A stretch of 64,000 nt of DNA from Salmonella enterica subsp. arizonae (GCF_008692845.1 NZ_VXJW01000001.1:806001-870000), one strand, 5' to 3'. Counted from the first letter of the stretch, positions 20,968 through 30,561 are shown. Translations and numbers: made by a program. The notes: a model not told the origin generated them from the letters alone.

Positions 20968-21519
20968 TTAATATATATCAGAACTGGCGGTAAAGGGGGA
21001 TTTCTGTCTGGACGCAATCTGTTTATGCGCTTTATATTGCTGGTACTTACGCAGTGCGATACGGTAATTATTGGTGCTGGTTTCCGGCAACCATGGCGCC
21101 AGGCTTTCGTCGAGAAAACCGTCCTGCAACAGATCGGGGGAGATGTTTTGCTCGCTGAGATAATTGCCAAGGCGCCGCAGACGCACCACATATTCCCGCA
21201 CCGTGCCATGACTCATCTCGGTTTGTTCAAACAAATACTGTTTGAAACCAATAATATCGAAAAAATCGCTCTGTTTTTTGCAGTGCAAATCACCGCAAAA
21301 GCGACACAGCGCCACCCACTCTTTTTGTTCCCGCTGCCAGGCAGCGTCGTCAAGTAGCATATCCAACTGTGAAATGGCGATTTTATTAACAATCTTGCCA
21401 CGGCGAACCAGCGTAATGCGATCGAGCAATTTGTGACAATGCGCGCAATGCGTCTGGCTGTGTTTAAAGTCTTTAAGATAGCGGCTCAGAGGCCGCCTTT
21501 TAGGTTGCTGCACCGTCAT
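20968..21519 (-). CDS. fliZ: Flagellar regulator FliZ
   Basis: A 183-aa DNA-binding regulator. In Salmonella it raises FlhD4C2 activity by repressing ydiV and promotes hilD/SPI-1 expression. In E. coli it competes with RpoS at promoters. The sequence has a core-binding-like domain of the tyrosine-recombinase fold (MSHGTVREYVVRLRRLGNYL) and several CxxC pairs (THCAHC, LCRFCGDLHC). The start at 21519 (MTVQQPKRRPL) has AGGAG upstream (AGGAGTTCTC); the frame goes up to 21570. It follows fliA by 58 bp in the fliAZ operon. Confidence 0.95.
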   Translation of the reverse strand: MTVQQPKRRPLSRYLKDFKHSQTHCAHCHKLLDRITLVRRGKIVNKIAISQLDMLLDDAAWQREQKEWVALCRFCGDLHCKKQSDFFDIIGFKQYLFEQTEMSHGTVREYVVRLRRLGNYLSEQNISPDLLQDGFLDESLAPWLPETSTNNYRIALRKYQQYKAHKQIASRQKSPFTASSDIY

Positions 21520-21577
21520 GAGAACTCCTGGTAGTCTATACGTTGTGCGGCACTTTTCGGGCGCGATCACTCGCTAC

Positions 21578-22297
21578 CTATAACTTACCCAGTTTGGTGC
21601 GTAATCGTTTGATGGCCTGACTATGCAACTGGCTGACCCGCGACTCTCCGACTTCCAGTACCGCGCCAATCTCTTTCAGATTGAGCTCTTCCTGGTAATA
21701 CAGCGTTAACACCAGTTGCTCGCGTTCCGGCAGCGATTCAATCGCGCCCATTACCCGCTGTCGCAGGTCGCTCTCCAGTAGCTGGTGTAACGGGTTTTCC
21801 TTTTGATGCTCTTCAGTCACCAGTTCGATGCTATCGCCATGCTCTTCCCGCCACTCATCGTAAGAGAAGAGTTGGCTGTTATTGGTGTCGAGCAACATCT
21901 GGCGATACTCTTCAACAGGAATGCCAAGACGTTCCGCCACTTCGGTTTCCGTCGCATTACGCCCCAGTTCCTGTTCCAGTTGTCCCATCGCCTGCGCCAC
22001 TTCGCGGGCATTACGCCGGACACTACGCGGCACCCAATCGCGGCTGCGTAATTCATCCAGCATCGCCCCACGAATACGCTGCACTGCGTAAGTGGTAAAT
22101 GCCGTTCCTTGCAAAGCGTCATATCGGTCGACCGCATTTAATAACCCGATGCCGCCCGCTTGTAGCAGATCGTCCAGTTCCACGCTCGCCGGCAATCGCA
22201 CCTGCAGGCGCAATGCTTCGTGACGCACCAGCGGTACATAACGCTGCCACAGCGAGTGTTTATCCATTACACCTTCAGCGGTATACAGTGAATTCAC
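21578..22297 (-). CDS. fliA: Flagellar sigma factor FliA (sigma-28)
   Basis: A 239-aa alternative sigma factor directing class 3 flagellar promoters, including those of fliC and fliD in this window; it is held inactive by FlgM until the hook is complete. Conserved regions are visible: region 2 (DDLLQAGGIGLLNAVDRYD and FTTYAVQRIRGAMLDELR), region 3 (RRNAREVAQAMGQLEQELGR) and the region 4 HTH (LNLKEIGAVLEVGESRVSQL). The length equals that of E. coli FliA. It is the first gene of fliAZ. Confidence 0.97.
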   Translation of the reverse strand: MNSLYTAEGVMDKHSLWQRYVPLVRHEALRLQVRLPASVELDDLLQAGGIGLLNAVDRYDALQGTAFTTYAVQRIRGAMLDELRSRDWVPRSVRRNAREVAQAMGQLEQELGRNATETEVAERLGIPVEEYRQMLLDTNNSQLFSYDEWREEHGDSIELVTEEHQKENPLHQLLESDLRQRVMGAIESLPEREQLVLTLYYQEELNLKEIGAVLEVGESRVSQLHSQAIKRLRTKLGKL

Positions 22298-22493
22298 GAT
22301 AAACAGCCCTGCGTTAAATGAGTTATCGGCATGATTATCCGTTTCTGCAGAGGGTTCTATCGGGAGAATAAGACTATAAAAGAAGGGTTATTTCACTTAT
22401 GTAACCTGTAGCGCCTTTTTAGCGGATAAAAGAGCAGAATAAAATCAGCCAGATAAAATAAACGGGATGCGCAAGAGCCCACCCCGAACAAAA

Positions 22494-23699
22494 TTATGTC
22501 AGAAGATGAATCATCGACAGATCGTCGCCAGTACGCACCATTTCTATGTGGCGATGAAAATTCTTCGCCACCTCGCTATTATGCTGGCTGCGTGAGTGAA
22601 AACTATACACAATATTGGTCACGTCATCCCACTCAAGCCGCCCACGCTCATGCGCGCTGGCCGCCGTTAATAGCTTAATAAACGCATATTCCGCCACGAT
22701 AATATACAGCGCGCGTAACGGGTCGACATTCGGCTGGTTGGGGAAATTATTTTCCCAAATTTTATAGAGAATGATATTCCTGAAGGCCCAACCTCCCTGC
22801 TGCTCATCCGCCTGTAAACAGCGCACGAACGAGGCCTCAATATCGCTGACCTTCTGCTCCATTGAAACGCCCTTTTCCGCCGTCAGCCCCCGCAGAAGAC
22901 ACTGGATGTAGTGATCCAGGACATAACTTCCTCTGCTCGGAGGAAGCGCTCTGAAGTAATCCTGCATCAACAGTACCAGGGATGTTTTAAATTTCTTATC
23001 CGGCGTAATATTAGTGAGTTCCTGAGTTAACGAGCCGGACTGCAACTGGGAAACTAACGTGCCATACACTTGCTCAAGCTCCCTCAATGCAGCGTCATCA
23101 ATCCTGGGAAACCTCTGCGCGTACATCACAAACTTGATCAACGCATACAATGCCACATCCGTATTGCTGGCCGTATGGTTAATCAAACTCAGGCAAAACA
23201 AGTTAAGTAGTTTTTGCTGTGGGGAGAATAGCGGCGCGGTATTGTACTTCTGCTGAATGATCGTCTTTTCATTGAGTGCTACCGCATCAGCATCGTTTAA
23301 AATATGCGCTGTCACTTCTGGGCAGGCAAGGCTTAAAGAATATCGCACCTCGTTTTTATAAGTATGATATACCCGTGGGAAGATAGTACATGTCCGGCTT
23401 AATGCTTTTGCCCCCATTTTCTTTTGTACCAAACATAAGCGATCTTCATCCAGATACGGACAGCTACCCAATGCAGAAGGTAATTTAATCACCCCCCAGT
23501 CAGATACGTCTTTCTTCACTAAAATTATATTGTCTTTGGCGATAGTACGGATAGCGATATCTTTACTGGAAAGATACTTTTTAACCGTCGCTTTATCCAA
23601 CGCAATCCTCCAGCCCTTACAACAGTGGTCGCGACAGGCCGAGCCAGAACAGGAAAAGCGGGTGACAAAGGCAGGTTCAGTGACGGTAATTTCTTTCAT
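22494..23699 (-). CDS. fliB: Flagellin lysine-N-methylase FliB
   Basis: A 401-aa enzyme that methylates surface lysines of Salmonella flagellins, a modification linked to adhesion. An N-terminal cysteine cluster (Cys17, Cys22, Cys26, Cys27 in SCSGSACRDHCC) and later cysteines such as CPYL, CLVQ, CTIFPR and CPE are typical of the family and are thought to bind a metal or Fe-S centre. It lies just after fliC on the same strand, 78 bp past its stop and beyond the fliC terminator. FliB is absent from E. coli K-12 at this place, which supports Salmonella. The frame is intact. Confidence 0.93.
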   Translation of the reverse strand: MKEITVTEPAFVTRFSCSGSACRDHCCKGWRIALDKATVKKYLSSKDIAIRTIAKDNIILVKKDVSDWGVIKLPSALGSCPYLDEDRLCLVQKKMGAKALSRTCTIFPRVYHTYKNEVRYSLSLACPEVTAHILNDADAVALNEKTIIQQKYNTAPLFSPQQKLLNLFCLSLINHTASNTDVALYALIKFVMYAQRFPRIDDAALRELEQVYGTLVSQLQSGSLTQELTNITPDKKFKTSLVLLMQDYFRALPPSRGSYVLDHYIQCLLRGLTAEKGVSMEQKVSDIEASFVRCLQADEQQGGWAFRNIILYKIWENNFPNQPNVDPLRALYIIVAEYAFIKLLTAASAHERGRLEWDDVTNIVYSFHSRSQHNSEVAKNFHRHIEMVRTGDDLSMIHLLT

Positions 23700-23715
23700 T
23701 GCACAGGCTCCGGAA

Positions 23716-23741
23716 TTAAAAAAGGCAGCTTTCGCTGCCTT
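23716..23741 (-). terminator. fliC Rho-independent terminator
   Basis: On the minus strand the stem AAGGCAGC/GCTGCCTT with loop GAAA is followed by a run of T. It lies 37 nt after the fliC stop codon and separates fliC from fliB. Confidence 0.9.
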
Positions 23742-23777
23742 GATTGTGTACCACGTGTCGGTGACTCAATCGCCGGA

Positions 23778-25052
23778 TTAACGCAGTAAAGAGAGGACGT
23801 TTTGCGGAACCTGGTTAGCCTGCGCCAGAACGGAAGTACCGGCCTGCTGCAGAATCTGCGCGCGAGACATGTTGGAAACTTCGGTCGCATAGTCGGAATC
23901 TTCGATACGGCTACGTGCAGAAGACAGGTTATTTACCGTGTTGCCCAGGTTAGTGATGGCAGATTCAAAACGGTTCTGCACCGCACCCAACTGGCTACGG
24001 AATGCGTCAACGGTTTTAAGCGCATCATCGATTTTTGCCAGCGGATCAACGTTTGCAGCCAAGGCTACGGCAGTACCCTCCGTAGTTTTACCGTCAGAGG
24101 AAAATGTTACAGATTTAAAACTTGCATTTCCGTCTTTATCCAAAGTTTGGATAGCATAGAGATCTTTACCCTTATCATCTTTATATTTCACTAAAGATTG
24201 ATCGGCTTTTAAATCTGCTCCATCAAATTTCACTTCGCGTGATAAGGTAGTTACTGCTGGCGGAGTCCCCGCAGTTGCAGTTACATCTTTATCCGAATCA
24301 AAACTAATTTTACCCGTTGTCGTATCTACGGTAGCTGCATAGTATTTAGCCGCCCCAGTAGTAGTATCATCTTTGACAAAGTAATTACCTTTATCATCTT
24401 TTGTCAGAGATAATTTATCCGCAGCCGGACCACCAGTTGTTTTTGCGTTATCGAAATCAGCTGCCGCAATTTTTACATCACCAACTACCGAAGCTCCAGA
24501 GCTTACAGTGGTTGCGATTCCTTTAGTTACATCTAATTTATCTAAGCCCAGCTCGGTTTTATCGATTTTCTGAAGATCGATTGTGATAGTTTCACCGTCA
24601 TTCGCCCCAACCTGAATGGTCAGCTGTCCATCCTGGCTTAATACTTTTTTCCCGTTAAAATCGGTTTGTTCCGCGACACGGTTAATTTCGTTCAGGCGCT
24701 GATCGATTTCATCCTGGATGGATTTAAGATCTGAACCAGAGTTCGAGCCGTTTGCTGCCTGGACAGACAGTTCGCGCACACGCTGCAGGTTGTTGTTGAT
24801 TTCGTTCAATGCGCCTTCGGTAGTCTGCGCGATGGAGATACCGTCGTTAGCGTTACGGGAAGCCTGAGACAGACCTTTAATGTTAGACGTAAAACGGTTA
24901 GCAATCGCCTGACCTGCCGCATCGTCTTTCGCGCTGTTGATACGCAGACCGGAAGAGAGACGCTCGATAGCGGTGCCCAGAGCGGACTGGGATTTGTTCA
25001 GGTTATTCTGGGTCAACAGCGACAGGCTGTTTGTATTAATGACTTGTGCCAT
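23778..25052 (-). CDS. fliC: Phase 1 flagellin FliC, short variant
   Basis: The filament subunit, 424 aa. The conserved D0/D1 N-terminal part runs to about residue 175 (MAQVINTNSLSLLTQNNLNK ... DFNGKKVLSQDGQLTIQVGA). The matching C-terminal part starts near 335 (AKIDDALKTVDAFRSQLGAV ... NQVPQNVLSLLR). Only about 160 residues form the surface-exposed variable centre, about 70 fewer than in typical subspecies I phase-1 flagellins (about 490-505 aa), so the outer D3 domain is probably missing or reduced. The centre is rich in Lys, Asp and Thr, giving many targets for FliB. A sigma-28 promoter lies at 25122-25148. Confidence 0.96.
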   Translation of the reverse strand: MAQVINTNSLSLLTQNNLNKSQSALGTAIERLSSGLRINSAKDDAAGQAIANRFTSNIKGLSQASRNANDGISIAQTTEGALNEINNNLQRVRELSVQAANGSNSGSDLKSIQDEIDQRLNEINRVAEQTDFNGKKVLSQDGQLTIQVGANDGETITIDLQKIDKTELGLDKLDVTKGIATTVSSGASVVGDVKIAAADFDNAKTTGGPAADKLSLTKDDKGNYFVKDDTTTGAAKYYAATVDTTTGKISFDSDKDVTATAGTPPAVTTLSREVKFDGADLKADQSLVKYKDDKGKDLYAIQTLDKDGNASFKSVTFSSDGKTTEGTAVALAANVDPLAKIDDALKTVDAFRSQLGAVQNRFESAITNLGNTVNNLSSARSRIEDSDYATEVSNMSRAQILQQAGTSVLAQANQVPQNVLSLLR

Positions 25053-25121
25053 GATCTTTTCCTTATCAATTACAACTTGATGTTATTGGGCTGTTGCCCA
25101 CGGTTTCTCACCGTAACCCTT

Positions 25122-25148
25122 GTATCGGCACCTGAATTTCGAACTTTA
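25122..25148 (-). promoter_or_regulatory. Sigma-28 promoter of fliC
   Basis: On the minus strand TAAA, 15 bp, then GCCGATAC: a match to the FliA consensus TAAA-N15-GCCGATAA with one mismatch. It lies about 70 bp upstream of the fliC start. Confidence 0.9.
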
Positions 25149-25242
25149 GAAAATTTTTCACTTCCCCCAATTTTTTTCTTAGCCTGCGAAATAGCCGCTT
25201 TATGCATCATTATTCCGCGCATTATTTTTGCAAAATTATCAT

Positions 25243-25269
25243 TAAACTTTGCCTCCAGATTGCCGATAA
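25243..25269 (+). promoter_or_regulatory. Sigma-28 promoter of fliDST
   Basis: TAAA, 15 bp, then GCCGATAA: a perfect FliA consensus on the plus strand, ending 38 bp before the fliD start. It is divergent from the fliC promoter. Confidence 0.92.
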
Positions 25270-25307
25270 CGCGCTTAACTACTGTTTGCAATCAAAAGGA
25301 ATCAGGC

Positions 25308-26711
25308 ATGGCTTCATTTTCATCATTGGGCGTTGGCTCAGGCTTACCACTAGATACGTTGCTGACAAACCTGACTATTGCTGAGAAAAAGCGCTTAAAC
25401 CCGATCACTCAGCAACAAACCGATAATACCGCTCGCTTAACCGCATACGGTACCTTGAAAAGCGCCCTGGAAAAATTCCAGACCGCGAATAGCGCGTTAA
25501 ACAAAGCTGAACTGTTTAGAAGCAGTAACGTCACCAGCAGCACTGAAGATCTGAAAGTATCCACTGAAGCAGGCGCCGCGCCAGGGATTTACACGATTAG
25601 CGTGTCGCAATTGGCCCAGGCTCAGACGTTAAGCACGACGACGAAAATAGCCTCAACGAAAGAAGCATTGGGTGACGCCGCTGCTACACGTACCATTAAA
25701 ATAGAACAGCCTGGTCGTAAAGAGCCGCTGGAGATTACTCTTAATAAAGATCAAACCTCGCTAGATGACATCAGCAAAGCGATTAACGATAAAGATAGCG
25801 GCATTTCAGCCAGTATTGTTAAGGTTAAAGAAGGGGAATATCGCTTAGTTTTGACGGCCGCCGAGGGACTGGATAATAAAATGACCGTCTCCGTGGAAGG
25901 AGATAGCAAACTAAACGATTTGCTGGCCTATGATAGTAATACTGGTACTGGAGAGATGGAAGAGTTAGTCAGCGCACAGAATGCAAAACTAACGATGAAC
26001 GGTATTGATATAGAACGTCCAGGTAACAAAATTACCGATGCACCTCAGGGGGTTACACTTGAGCTAACTAAAAAAGTCACCGACGCGCGGGTCACCGTTA
26101 CCAAGAGTAATGAAAAAGCGACTGAAGCGATTAAAGGCTGGGTCGATGCCTATAATTCTCTTATTGATACATTCAATACGCTAACCAAATATAAAGAAGT
26201 AGACCCCGGCGCGGAAACTCAGGATAAAGACAATGGCGCGCTGATAGGCGATAGCGTAGTACGTACAATTCAAACAGGAATTCGCGCCCAGTTTGCTAAT
26301 GGCGGTAGTACTGGCGCATTTAAAACGCTTAATGAAATTGGCATTTCATCTGACGGTACGACTGGCAAACTAAAAATTGACGACACTAAGCTTAAAAAAG
26401 CGCTGGATGAAAATACCGCCTCTGTACGCGAGTTATTAGTGGGCGATGGAAAAGAAACGGGCATCACTACCAAAATTGCCACCGAAGTGAAAAGTTATCT
26501 GGCGGATGACGGTATTATAGACAATGCTCAGGATAGCATTAACGCCACGCTGAAAAAGCTGACTAAACAATATCTGGCTGTTAGCGCCAGTATTGATGAC
26601 ACCGTTGCCCGTTACAAAGCCCAGTTTTCGCAGCTGGATACCATGATGAATAAACTGAATAACACCAGTACTTATCTAAGCCAGCAGTTTACTGCTATGA
26701 ACAAGTCCTGA
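25308..26711 (+). CDS. fliD: Flagellar filament cap protein FliD (HAP2)
   Basis: A 467-aa protein that forms the pentameric cap at the filament tip and guides flagellin folding. The N-terminus MASFSSLGVGSGLPLDTLLT and the C-terminal coiled-coil region (YKAQFSQLDTMMNKLNNTST) are typical. The start at 25308 is preferred to the long upstream frame from 25044 because it follows a perfect sigma-28 promoter and AAAAGGAATCAGGC, and matches the family. It is the first gene of fliD-fliS-fliT, 14 bp before fliS. Confidence 0.97.
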   Translation: MASFSSLGVGSGLPLDTLLTNLTIAEKKRLNPITQQQTDNTARLTAYGTLKSALEKFQTANSALNKAELFRSSNVTSSTEDLKVSTEAGAAPGIYTISVSQLAQAQTLSTTTKIASTKEALGDAAATRTIKIEQPGRKEPLEITLNKDQTSLDDISKAINDKDSGISASIVKVKEGEYRLVLTAAEGLDNKMTVSVEGDSKLNDLLAYDSNTGTGEMEELVSAQNAKLTMNGIDIERPGNKITDAPQGVTLELTKKVTDARVTVTKSNEKATEAIKGWVDAYNSLIDTFNTLTKYKEVDPGAETQDKDNGALIGDSVVRTIQTGIRAQFANGGSTGAFKTLNEIGISSDGTTGKLKIDDTKLKKALDENTASVRELLVGDGKETGITTKIATEVKSYLADDGIIDNAQDSINATLKKLTKQYLAVSASIDDTVARYKAQFSQLDTMMNKLNNTSTYLSQQFTAMNKS

Positions 26712-26725
26712 TAACAGAGGTTACC

Positions 26726-27133
26726 ATGTACACCGCGAGCGGTATCAAAGCTTATGCGCAAGTCAGCGTGGAAAGCGCCGTGATGAGCGCCAGCCCGCAC
26801 CAGTTGATTGAAATGTTGTTTGATGGCGCGAATAGCGCCCTGGTGCGCGCTCGCCTGTTTTTAGAACAAGGTGATGTTGTCGCGAAAGGTGAAGCGTTAA
26901 GCAAAGCCATCAATATTATCGATAACGGTCTGAAAGCCGGTCTCGATCGGGAAAAAGGCGGTGAGATTGCGACGAACCTTTCCGATCTATACGACTATAT
27001 GATTCGTCGTTTACTGCAGGCTAACTTGCGTAACGACGCCCAGGCCATCGAAGAAGTGGAAGGGTTACTCAGCAATATTGCAGAAGCCTGGAAGCAGATT
27101 TCACCGAAAGCATCTTTCCAGGAGTCTCGTTAA
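26726..27133 (+). CDS. fliS: Flagellin export chaperone FliS
   Basis: A 135-aa helical chaperone that binds the C-terminus of FliC in the cytoplasm, prevents premature polymerisation and delivers it to the export gate. The N-terminus [20 protein letters not shown] and segment [20 protein letters not shown] are conserved. It follows fliD by 14 bp and its stop overlaps the fliT start by one base, indicating coupling. Confidence 0.97.
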   Translation: MYTASGIKAYAQVSVESAVMSASPHQLIEMLFDGANSALVRARLFLEQGDVVAKGEALSKAINIIDNGLKAGLDREKGGEIATNLSDLYDYMIRRLLQANLRNDAQAIEEVEGLLSNIAEAWKQISPKASFQESR

Positions 27134-27501
27134 TGACCTCAACCGTGGAGTTTATCAACCGTTGGCAGCGTATAGCGCTGCTCAGCCAATCGCTGCTTGA
27201 ACTTGCGCAGCGAGGTGAATGGGAGCTCTTACTACAACAAGAGGTCTCCTATCTGCAAAGTATTGAAACGGTGATGGAAAAGCAAACTCCACCGGGCATT
27301 ACGCGAAGTATTCAGGATATGGTCGCCGGATACATCAAACAAACGCTGGATAATGAACAGCGCCTCAAAGGGCTGCTGCAACAGCGGCTGGATGAACTTA
27401 GTGGTTTGATCGGACAATCCACCCGCCAAAAATCGCTCAACAACGCTTATGGCCGTCTTTCCGGTATGTTACTCGTACCAGACGCGCCTGGCGCCTCATA
27501 A
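27133..27501 (+). CDS. fliT: FliD export chaperone and FlhDC antagonist FliT
   Basis: A 122-aa helical protein that escorts FliD to the export apparatus. When free it binds FlhD4C2 and reduces class 2 transcription, a feedback on filament assembly. The sequence ([20 protein letters not shown]...) matches Salmonella FliT in length and layout. It is the last gene of fliDST. Downstream lies the decayed amyA. Confidence 0.96.
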   Translation: MTSTVEFINRWQRIALLSQSLLELAQRGEWELLLQQEVSYLQSIETVMEKQTPPGITRSIQDMVAGYIKQTLDNEQRLKGLLQQRLDELSGLIGQSTRQKSLNNAYGRLSGMLLVPDAPGAS

Positions 27502-27572
27502 TATTTTCCCGTCTCGCATGAAAATCCCTCCATACTCCAGAGGTCGGCTAAACGACTTCTGGAGCGCGGAAG

Positions 27573-28187
27573 ATGAAAAACCCCACGTTATTGCAGTACA
27601 TCCACTGGTATTATCCCGACGGCGATCGACGCGCTCAAAAAAAATAACATTGCGGTGCTGCTCGATGTAGTCGTGAACCACAAAATGGGCGCGGACGAAA
27701 AAGAACGTATTCGCGTTCAGCGCGTAAGTCAGGATGACCGCACGCAAATCAATGACAATATCATTGAATGCGAAGGCTGGACACGCTACACCTTCCCTGC
27801 CCGCGCGGGTCAGTATTCCAACTTTATTTGGGACTACCACTGTTTCAGCGGCATTGATCACATCGAAAATCCCGACGAAGACGGTATTGTTAAGATCTTC
27901 AACGACTATACCGGCGATGGATGGAACGATCAGGTCGATAATGAGATGGGTAATTTCGACTATTTGATGGGCGAAAATAGCGATTTTCGCAATCACGCGG
28001 TTACGGAAGAGATTCAAGATTGAGCACTCTGGGGCATGCGACGGCTTTCACCTGGACGCCGTGAAACCAGACCTGGCGTGATTTTCAGGGAAATCGGCAT
28101 GAGTATGTTGTAACTAATGAGCAAAACGCAGCGACTTTTTTCTACAATGGAGACAGCGTTAGCGTATGGAACATTGAGGACGTGTGA
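27573..28187 (+). pseudogene. amyA: amyA remnant: cytoplasmic alpha-amylase gene with two large internal deletions
   Basis: Intact AmyA is about 495 aa; here only about 600 bp remain. The start reads [17 protein letters not shown]. It then jumps, out of frame, to the [16 protein letters not shown] catalytic-domain segment, which continues to [11 protein letters not shown] and a [12 protein letters not shown] follows, then a second deletion leads to codons for the C-terminal end ([17 protein letters not shown], in another frame). The catalytic regions between the two joins are missing, so no amylase can be made. In S. Typhimurium this position holds a full-length amyA. Confidence 0.93.
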
Positions 28188-28226
28188 TTAACGCTCCCGG
28201 CGGCAGAACACTGCCGGGAAGCGAAA

Positions 28227-28640
28227 TTACGGCAGCGGCGTCGGCAGTGGCGTTTTTTCTAACGCGGCGGCGCACTCCGGCGTTGGGCGATCAACCCGTT
28301 GCAGCGTCATACCATCATATTCCAGGGTATTCCCGTCGCGCTCAATCTCATAAAGCTCACGCTTAACCGTAACATTGGTTAAATCATCGGAGAACATGGT
28401 CAGCTTGCCCGGCAGAGCAATAACGCGCTGCCACTGACGACAGTCCAGCGTATCGCCCTCTTTAGTCACCACAAGGCTGGCGATAGCTTCAGGGCTCACC
28501 AGCTTACGTTGCGGGCCTTTTGACTGCCAATACCCTTCCAGCCCGGCCGGCGCGGGCGTTTTCACCACATCATTATAGTTTTCCACCTCGGCACATCCGG
28601 CCAGAACCAGCAATACGCCAGCGATCGCTACTTTTTTCAT
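28227..28640 (-). CDS. yedD: YedD lipoprotein
   Basis: A 137-aa outer-membrane-type lipoprotein. The signal peptide MKKVAIAGVLLVLAGC has the lipobox LAGC (Cys16), and the mature region holds two more cysteines (LDCRQW, PECAAAL) that may pair. The function is unknown. An adjacent ATG one codon upstream (28643) is possible. Divergent from yedE, with about 185 bp between them. Confidence 0.92.
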   Translation of the reverse strand: MKKVAIAGVLLVLAGCAEVENYNDVVKTPAPAGLEGYWQSKGPQRKLVSPEAIASLVVTKEGDTLDCRQWQRVIALPGKLTMFSDDLTNVTVKRELYEIERDGNTLEYDGMTLQRVDRPTPECAAALEKTPLPTPLP

Positions 28641-28825
28641 CATTCATCCTGCATCAGAAGAAAGAGGAATTGTGGCATTAAAGCCCTGGCACCGCCAGTC
28701 TTTCCAGGCGCTGGCCGCAATTTGATCCAGTCGGTATTACCGCTTATTAGGTGTGGGCAAATTCTGCGAACGGTGTAGTATGCGCACTTCTTGTTTCACA
28801 CCTTCTGAGTTCAGAGGCTAAACAC

Positions 28826-30031
28826 ATGTCATGGCAACACTTCAGGAAAACCTGGTTAATTAAATTCTGGGCGCCGGCCCCTGCGGTGATCGCAGCCGGT
28901 ATTCTCTCTACCTACTATTTTGGCATCACCGGCACTTTCTGGGCCGTGACGGGCGAATTTACCCGCTGGGGCGGGCAAATTTTGCAGCTTTTTGGCATTC
29001 ATGCCGAACAGTGGGGCTACTACAAGCTGATTCATCTGGAAGGTACGCCGCTAACGCGTATCGACGGAATGATGATCCTCGGCATGTTCGGCGGCTGTTT
29101 CGCCGCGGCGCTGTGGGCCAACAACGTAAAACTGCGTATGCCGCGCAGCCGAATCCGTATCGTGCAGGCGGTGGTCGGAGGCATTATCGCTGGCTTCGGC
29201 GCGCGTCTGGCGATGGGGTGTAACCTGGCCGCCTTTTTTACCGGAATCCCGCAGTTCTCCCTACACGCGTGGTTCTTTGCGCTGGCGACCGCTATCGGTT
29301 CCTGGTTCGGCGCCCGCTTTACGTTGCTGCCGATATTTCGCATACCGGTGAAAATGCAAAAGGTCTCTGCGGCTTCCCCACTGACGCAGAAACCGGCTCA
29401 GGCAAGACGGCGTTTCAGGCTCGGTATGCTGGTCTTTATCGGCATGATTGGCTGGGCGTTATTAACGGCAATGCATCAGCCGAAACTGGGGCTGGCGATG
29501 CTGTTCGGCGTCGGATTTGGGCTGCTGATCGAGCGCGCGCAAATCTGCTTTACCTCGGCCTTTCGCGATCTGTGGATCTCCGGGCGCGCCCATATGGCGA
29601 AAGCGATTATTTTCGGCATGGCGGTCAGCGCCATTGGTATTTTCAGCTACGTGCAGTTAGGCGTTGCACCTAAAATTATGTGGGCTGGCCCGAATGCGGT
29701 CATTGGCGGACTGCTGTTCGGTTTTGGCATCGTGCTGGCGGGCGGCTGCGAAACCGGCTGGATGTACCGCGCCGTAGAGGGACAGGTGCATTACTGGTGG
29801 GTGGGCCTCGGTAATGTCATCGGTTCGACCATCCTGGCTTACTACTGGGATGATTTCGCGCCCGCGCTGGCAACCAACTGGGAGAAAGTTAACCTGTTGA
29901 GTACCTTCGGTCCGCTGGGGGGGCTGCTGGTCACGTATCTGTTGTTATTTGCCGCGCTGATGTTAATCATCGGTTGGGAAAAACGTTTCTTCCGCCGCGC
30001 CGGGTTAACTCTCGCTAAGGAATCCGCATGA
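28826..30031 (+). CDS. yedE: YedE, YeeE/YedE-family inner-membrane transporter
   Basis: A 401-aa polytopic protein with about ten hydrophobic segments. It shows the duplicated family motif with a conserved cysteine: ARLAMGCNLAAFFTGIPQ near residue 130 and GIVLAGGCETGWMYRAVEG near residue 307. Family members carry thiosulfate or other reduced sulfur/selenium species across the membrane, and pairing with a TusA-like partner (yedF) is common. The start at 28826 (MSWQHFRKTW) matches E. coli; the longer frame from 28751 is not needed. Its end overlaps the yedF start by 4 nt. Confidence 0.94.
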   Translation: MSWQHFRKTWLIKFWAPAPAVIAAGILSTYYFGITGTFWAVTGEFTRWGGQILQLFGIHAEQWGYYKLIHLEGTPLTRIDGMMILGMFGGCFAAALWANNVKLRMPRSRIRIVQAVVGGIIAGFGARLAMGCNLAAFFTGIPQFSLHAWFFALATAIGSWFGARFTLLPIFRIPVKMQKVSAASPLTQKPAQARRRFRLGMLVFIGMIGWALLTAMHQPKLGLAMLFGVGFGLLIERAQICFTSAFRDLWISGRAHMAKAIIFGMAVSAIGIFSYVQLGVAPKIMWAGPNAVIGGLLFGFGIVLAGGCETGWMYRAVEGQVHYWWVGLGNVIGSTILAYYWDDFAPALATNWEKVNLLSTFGPLGGLLVTYLLLFAALMLIIGWEKRFFRRAGLTLAKESA

Positions 30032-30261
30032 AAAATATCGTCCCTGATTACCGTCTTGATATGGTTGGCGAACCCTGTCCGTACCCTGCCGTGGCGACGC
30101 TGGAAGCGATGCCGCAGCTAAAAAAAGGTGAGATTCTGGAAGTGGTGAGCGACTGTCCGCAATCCATTAATAATATTCCGCTGGATGCGCGCAATCATGG
30201 CTATACGGTGCTGGATATTCAGCAGGATGGCCCGACAATTCGTTATCTGATTCAAAAATAA
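30028..30261 (+). CDS. yedF: YedF, TusA/SirA-like sulfur-carrier family protein
   Basis: A 77-aa protein with the TusA-family GEPCPYPAVATLEAM motif; Cys17 of CPYP is the predicted persulfide (or selenium) carrier residue. A second cysteine lies in SDCPQSI. It is translationally coupled to yedE by a 4-nt overlap, which suggests that it accepts sulfur or selenium delivered by YedE. A strong terminator follows. Confidence 0.95.
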   Translation: MKNIVPDYRLDMVGEPCPYPAVATLEAMPQLKKGEILEVVSDCPQSINNIPLDARNHGYTVLDIQQDGPTIRYLIQK

Positions 30262-30268
30262 GCGCATA

Positions 30269-30302
30269 CTCCCGCTGTACGTTACGGCGGGAGACCTTTT
30301 TA
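30269..30302 (+). terminator. Rho-independent terminator after yedEF
   Basis: Stem CTCCCGC/GCGGGAG with an 11-nt loop, followed by ACC and five T. It begins 8 nt after the yedF stop codon. Confidence 0.85.
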
Positions 30303-30561
30303 CGACATAACAGGCAAAAATCTAAAACGCATAAAAGAAATCAGACAAGGTCGTCTTGTGCGCCGTGGCATAAATCTATTATATAACGTATACCGTTTTA
30401 ATTTTGTCTGAGATGATGAAAAACCCATGACTATTTTGGCCGAAACATAAAATAATAATTATTATTTTCCGTCTACGCCATCAAAAACCATCAGGTATTT
30501 ATATCTTTACTCACTGACATCATCAGGTGACATTTATTTATGCACAGCAGAAGCCAAAAAA

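Noticed and set aside
27496..28017. 173-codon minus-strand ORF opposite the amyA remnant
   Set aside because: Antisense shadow of conserved amylase-coding sequence.
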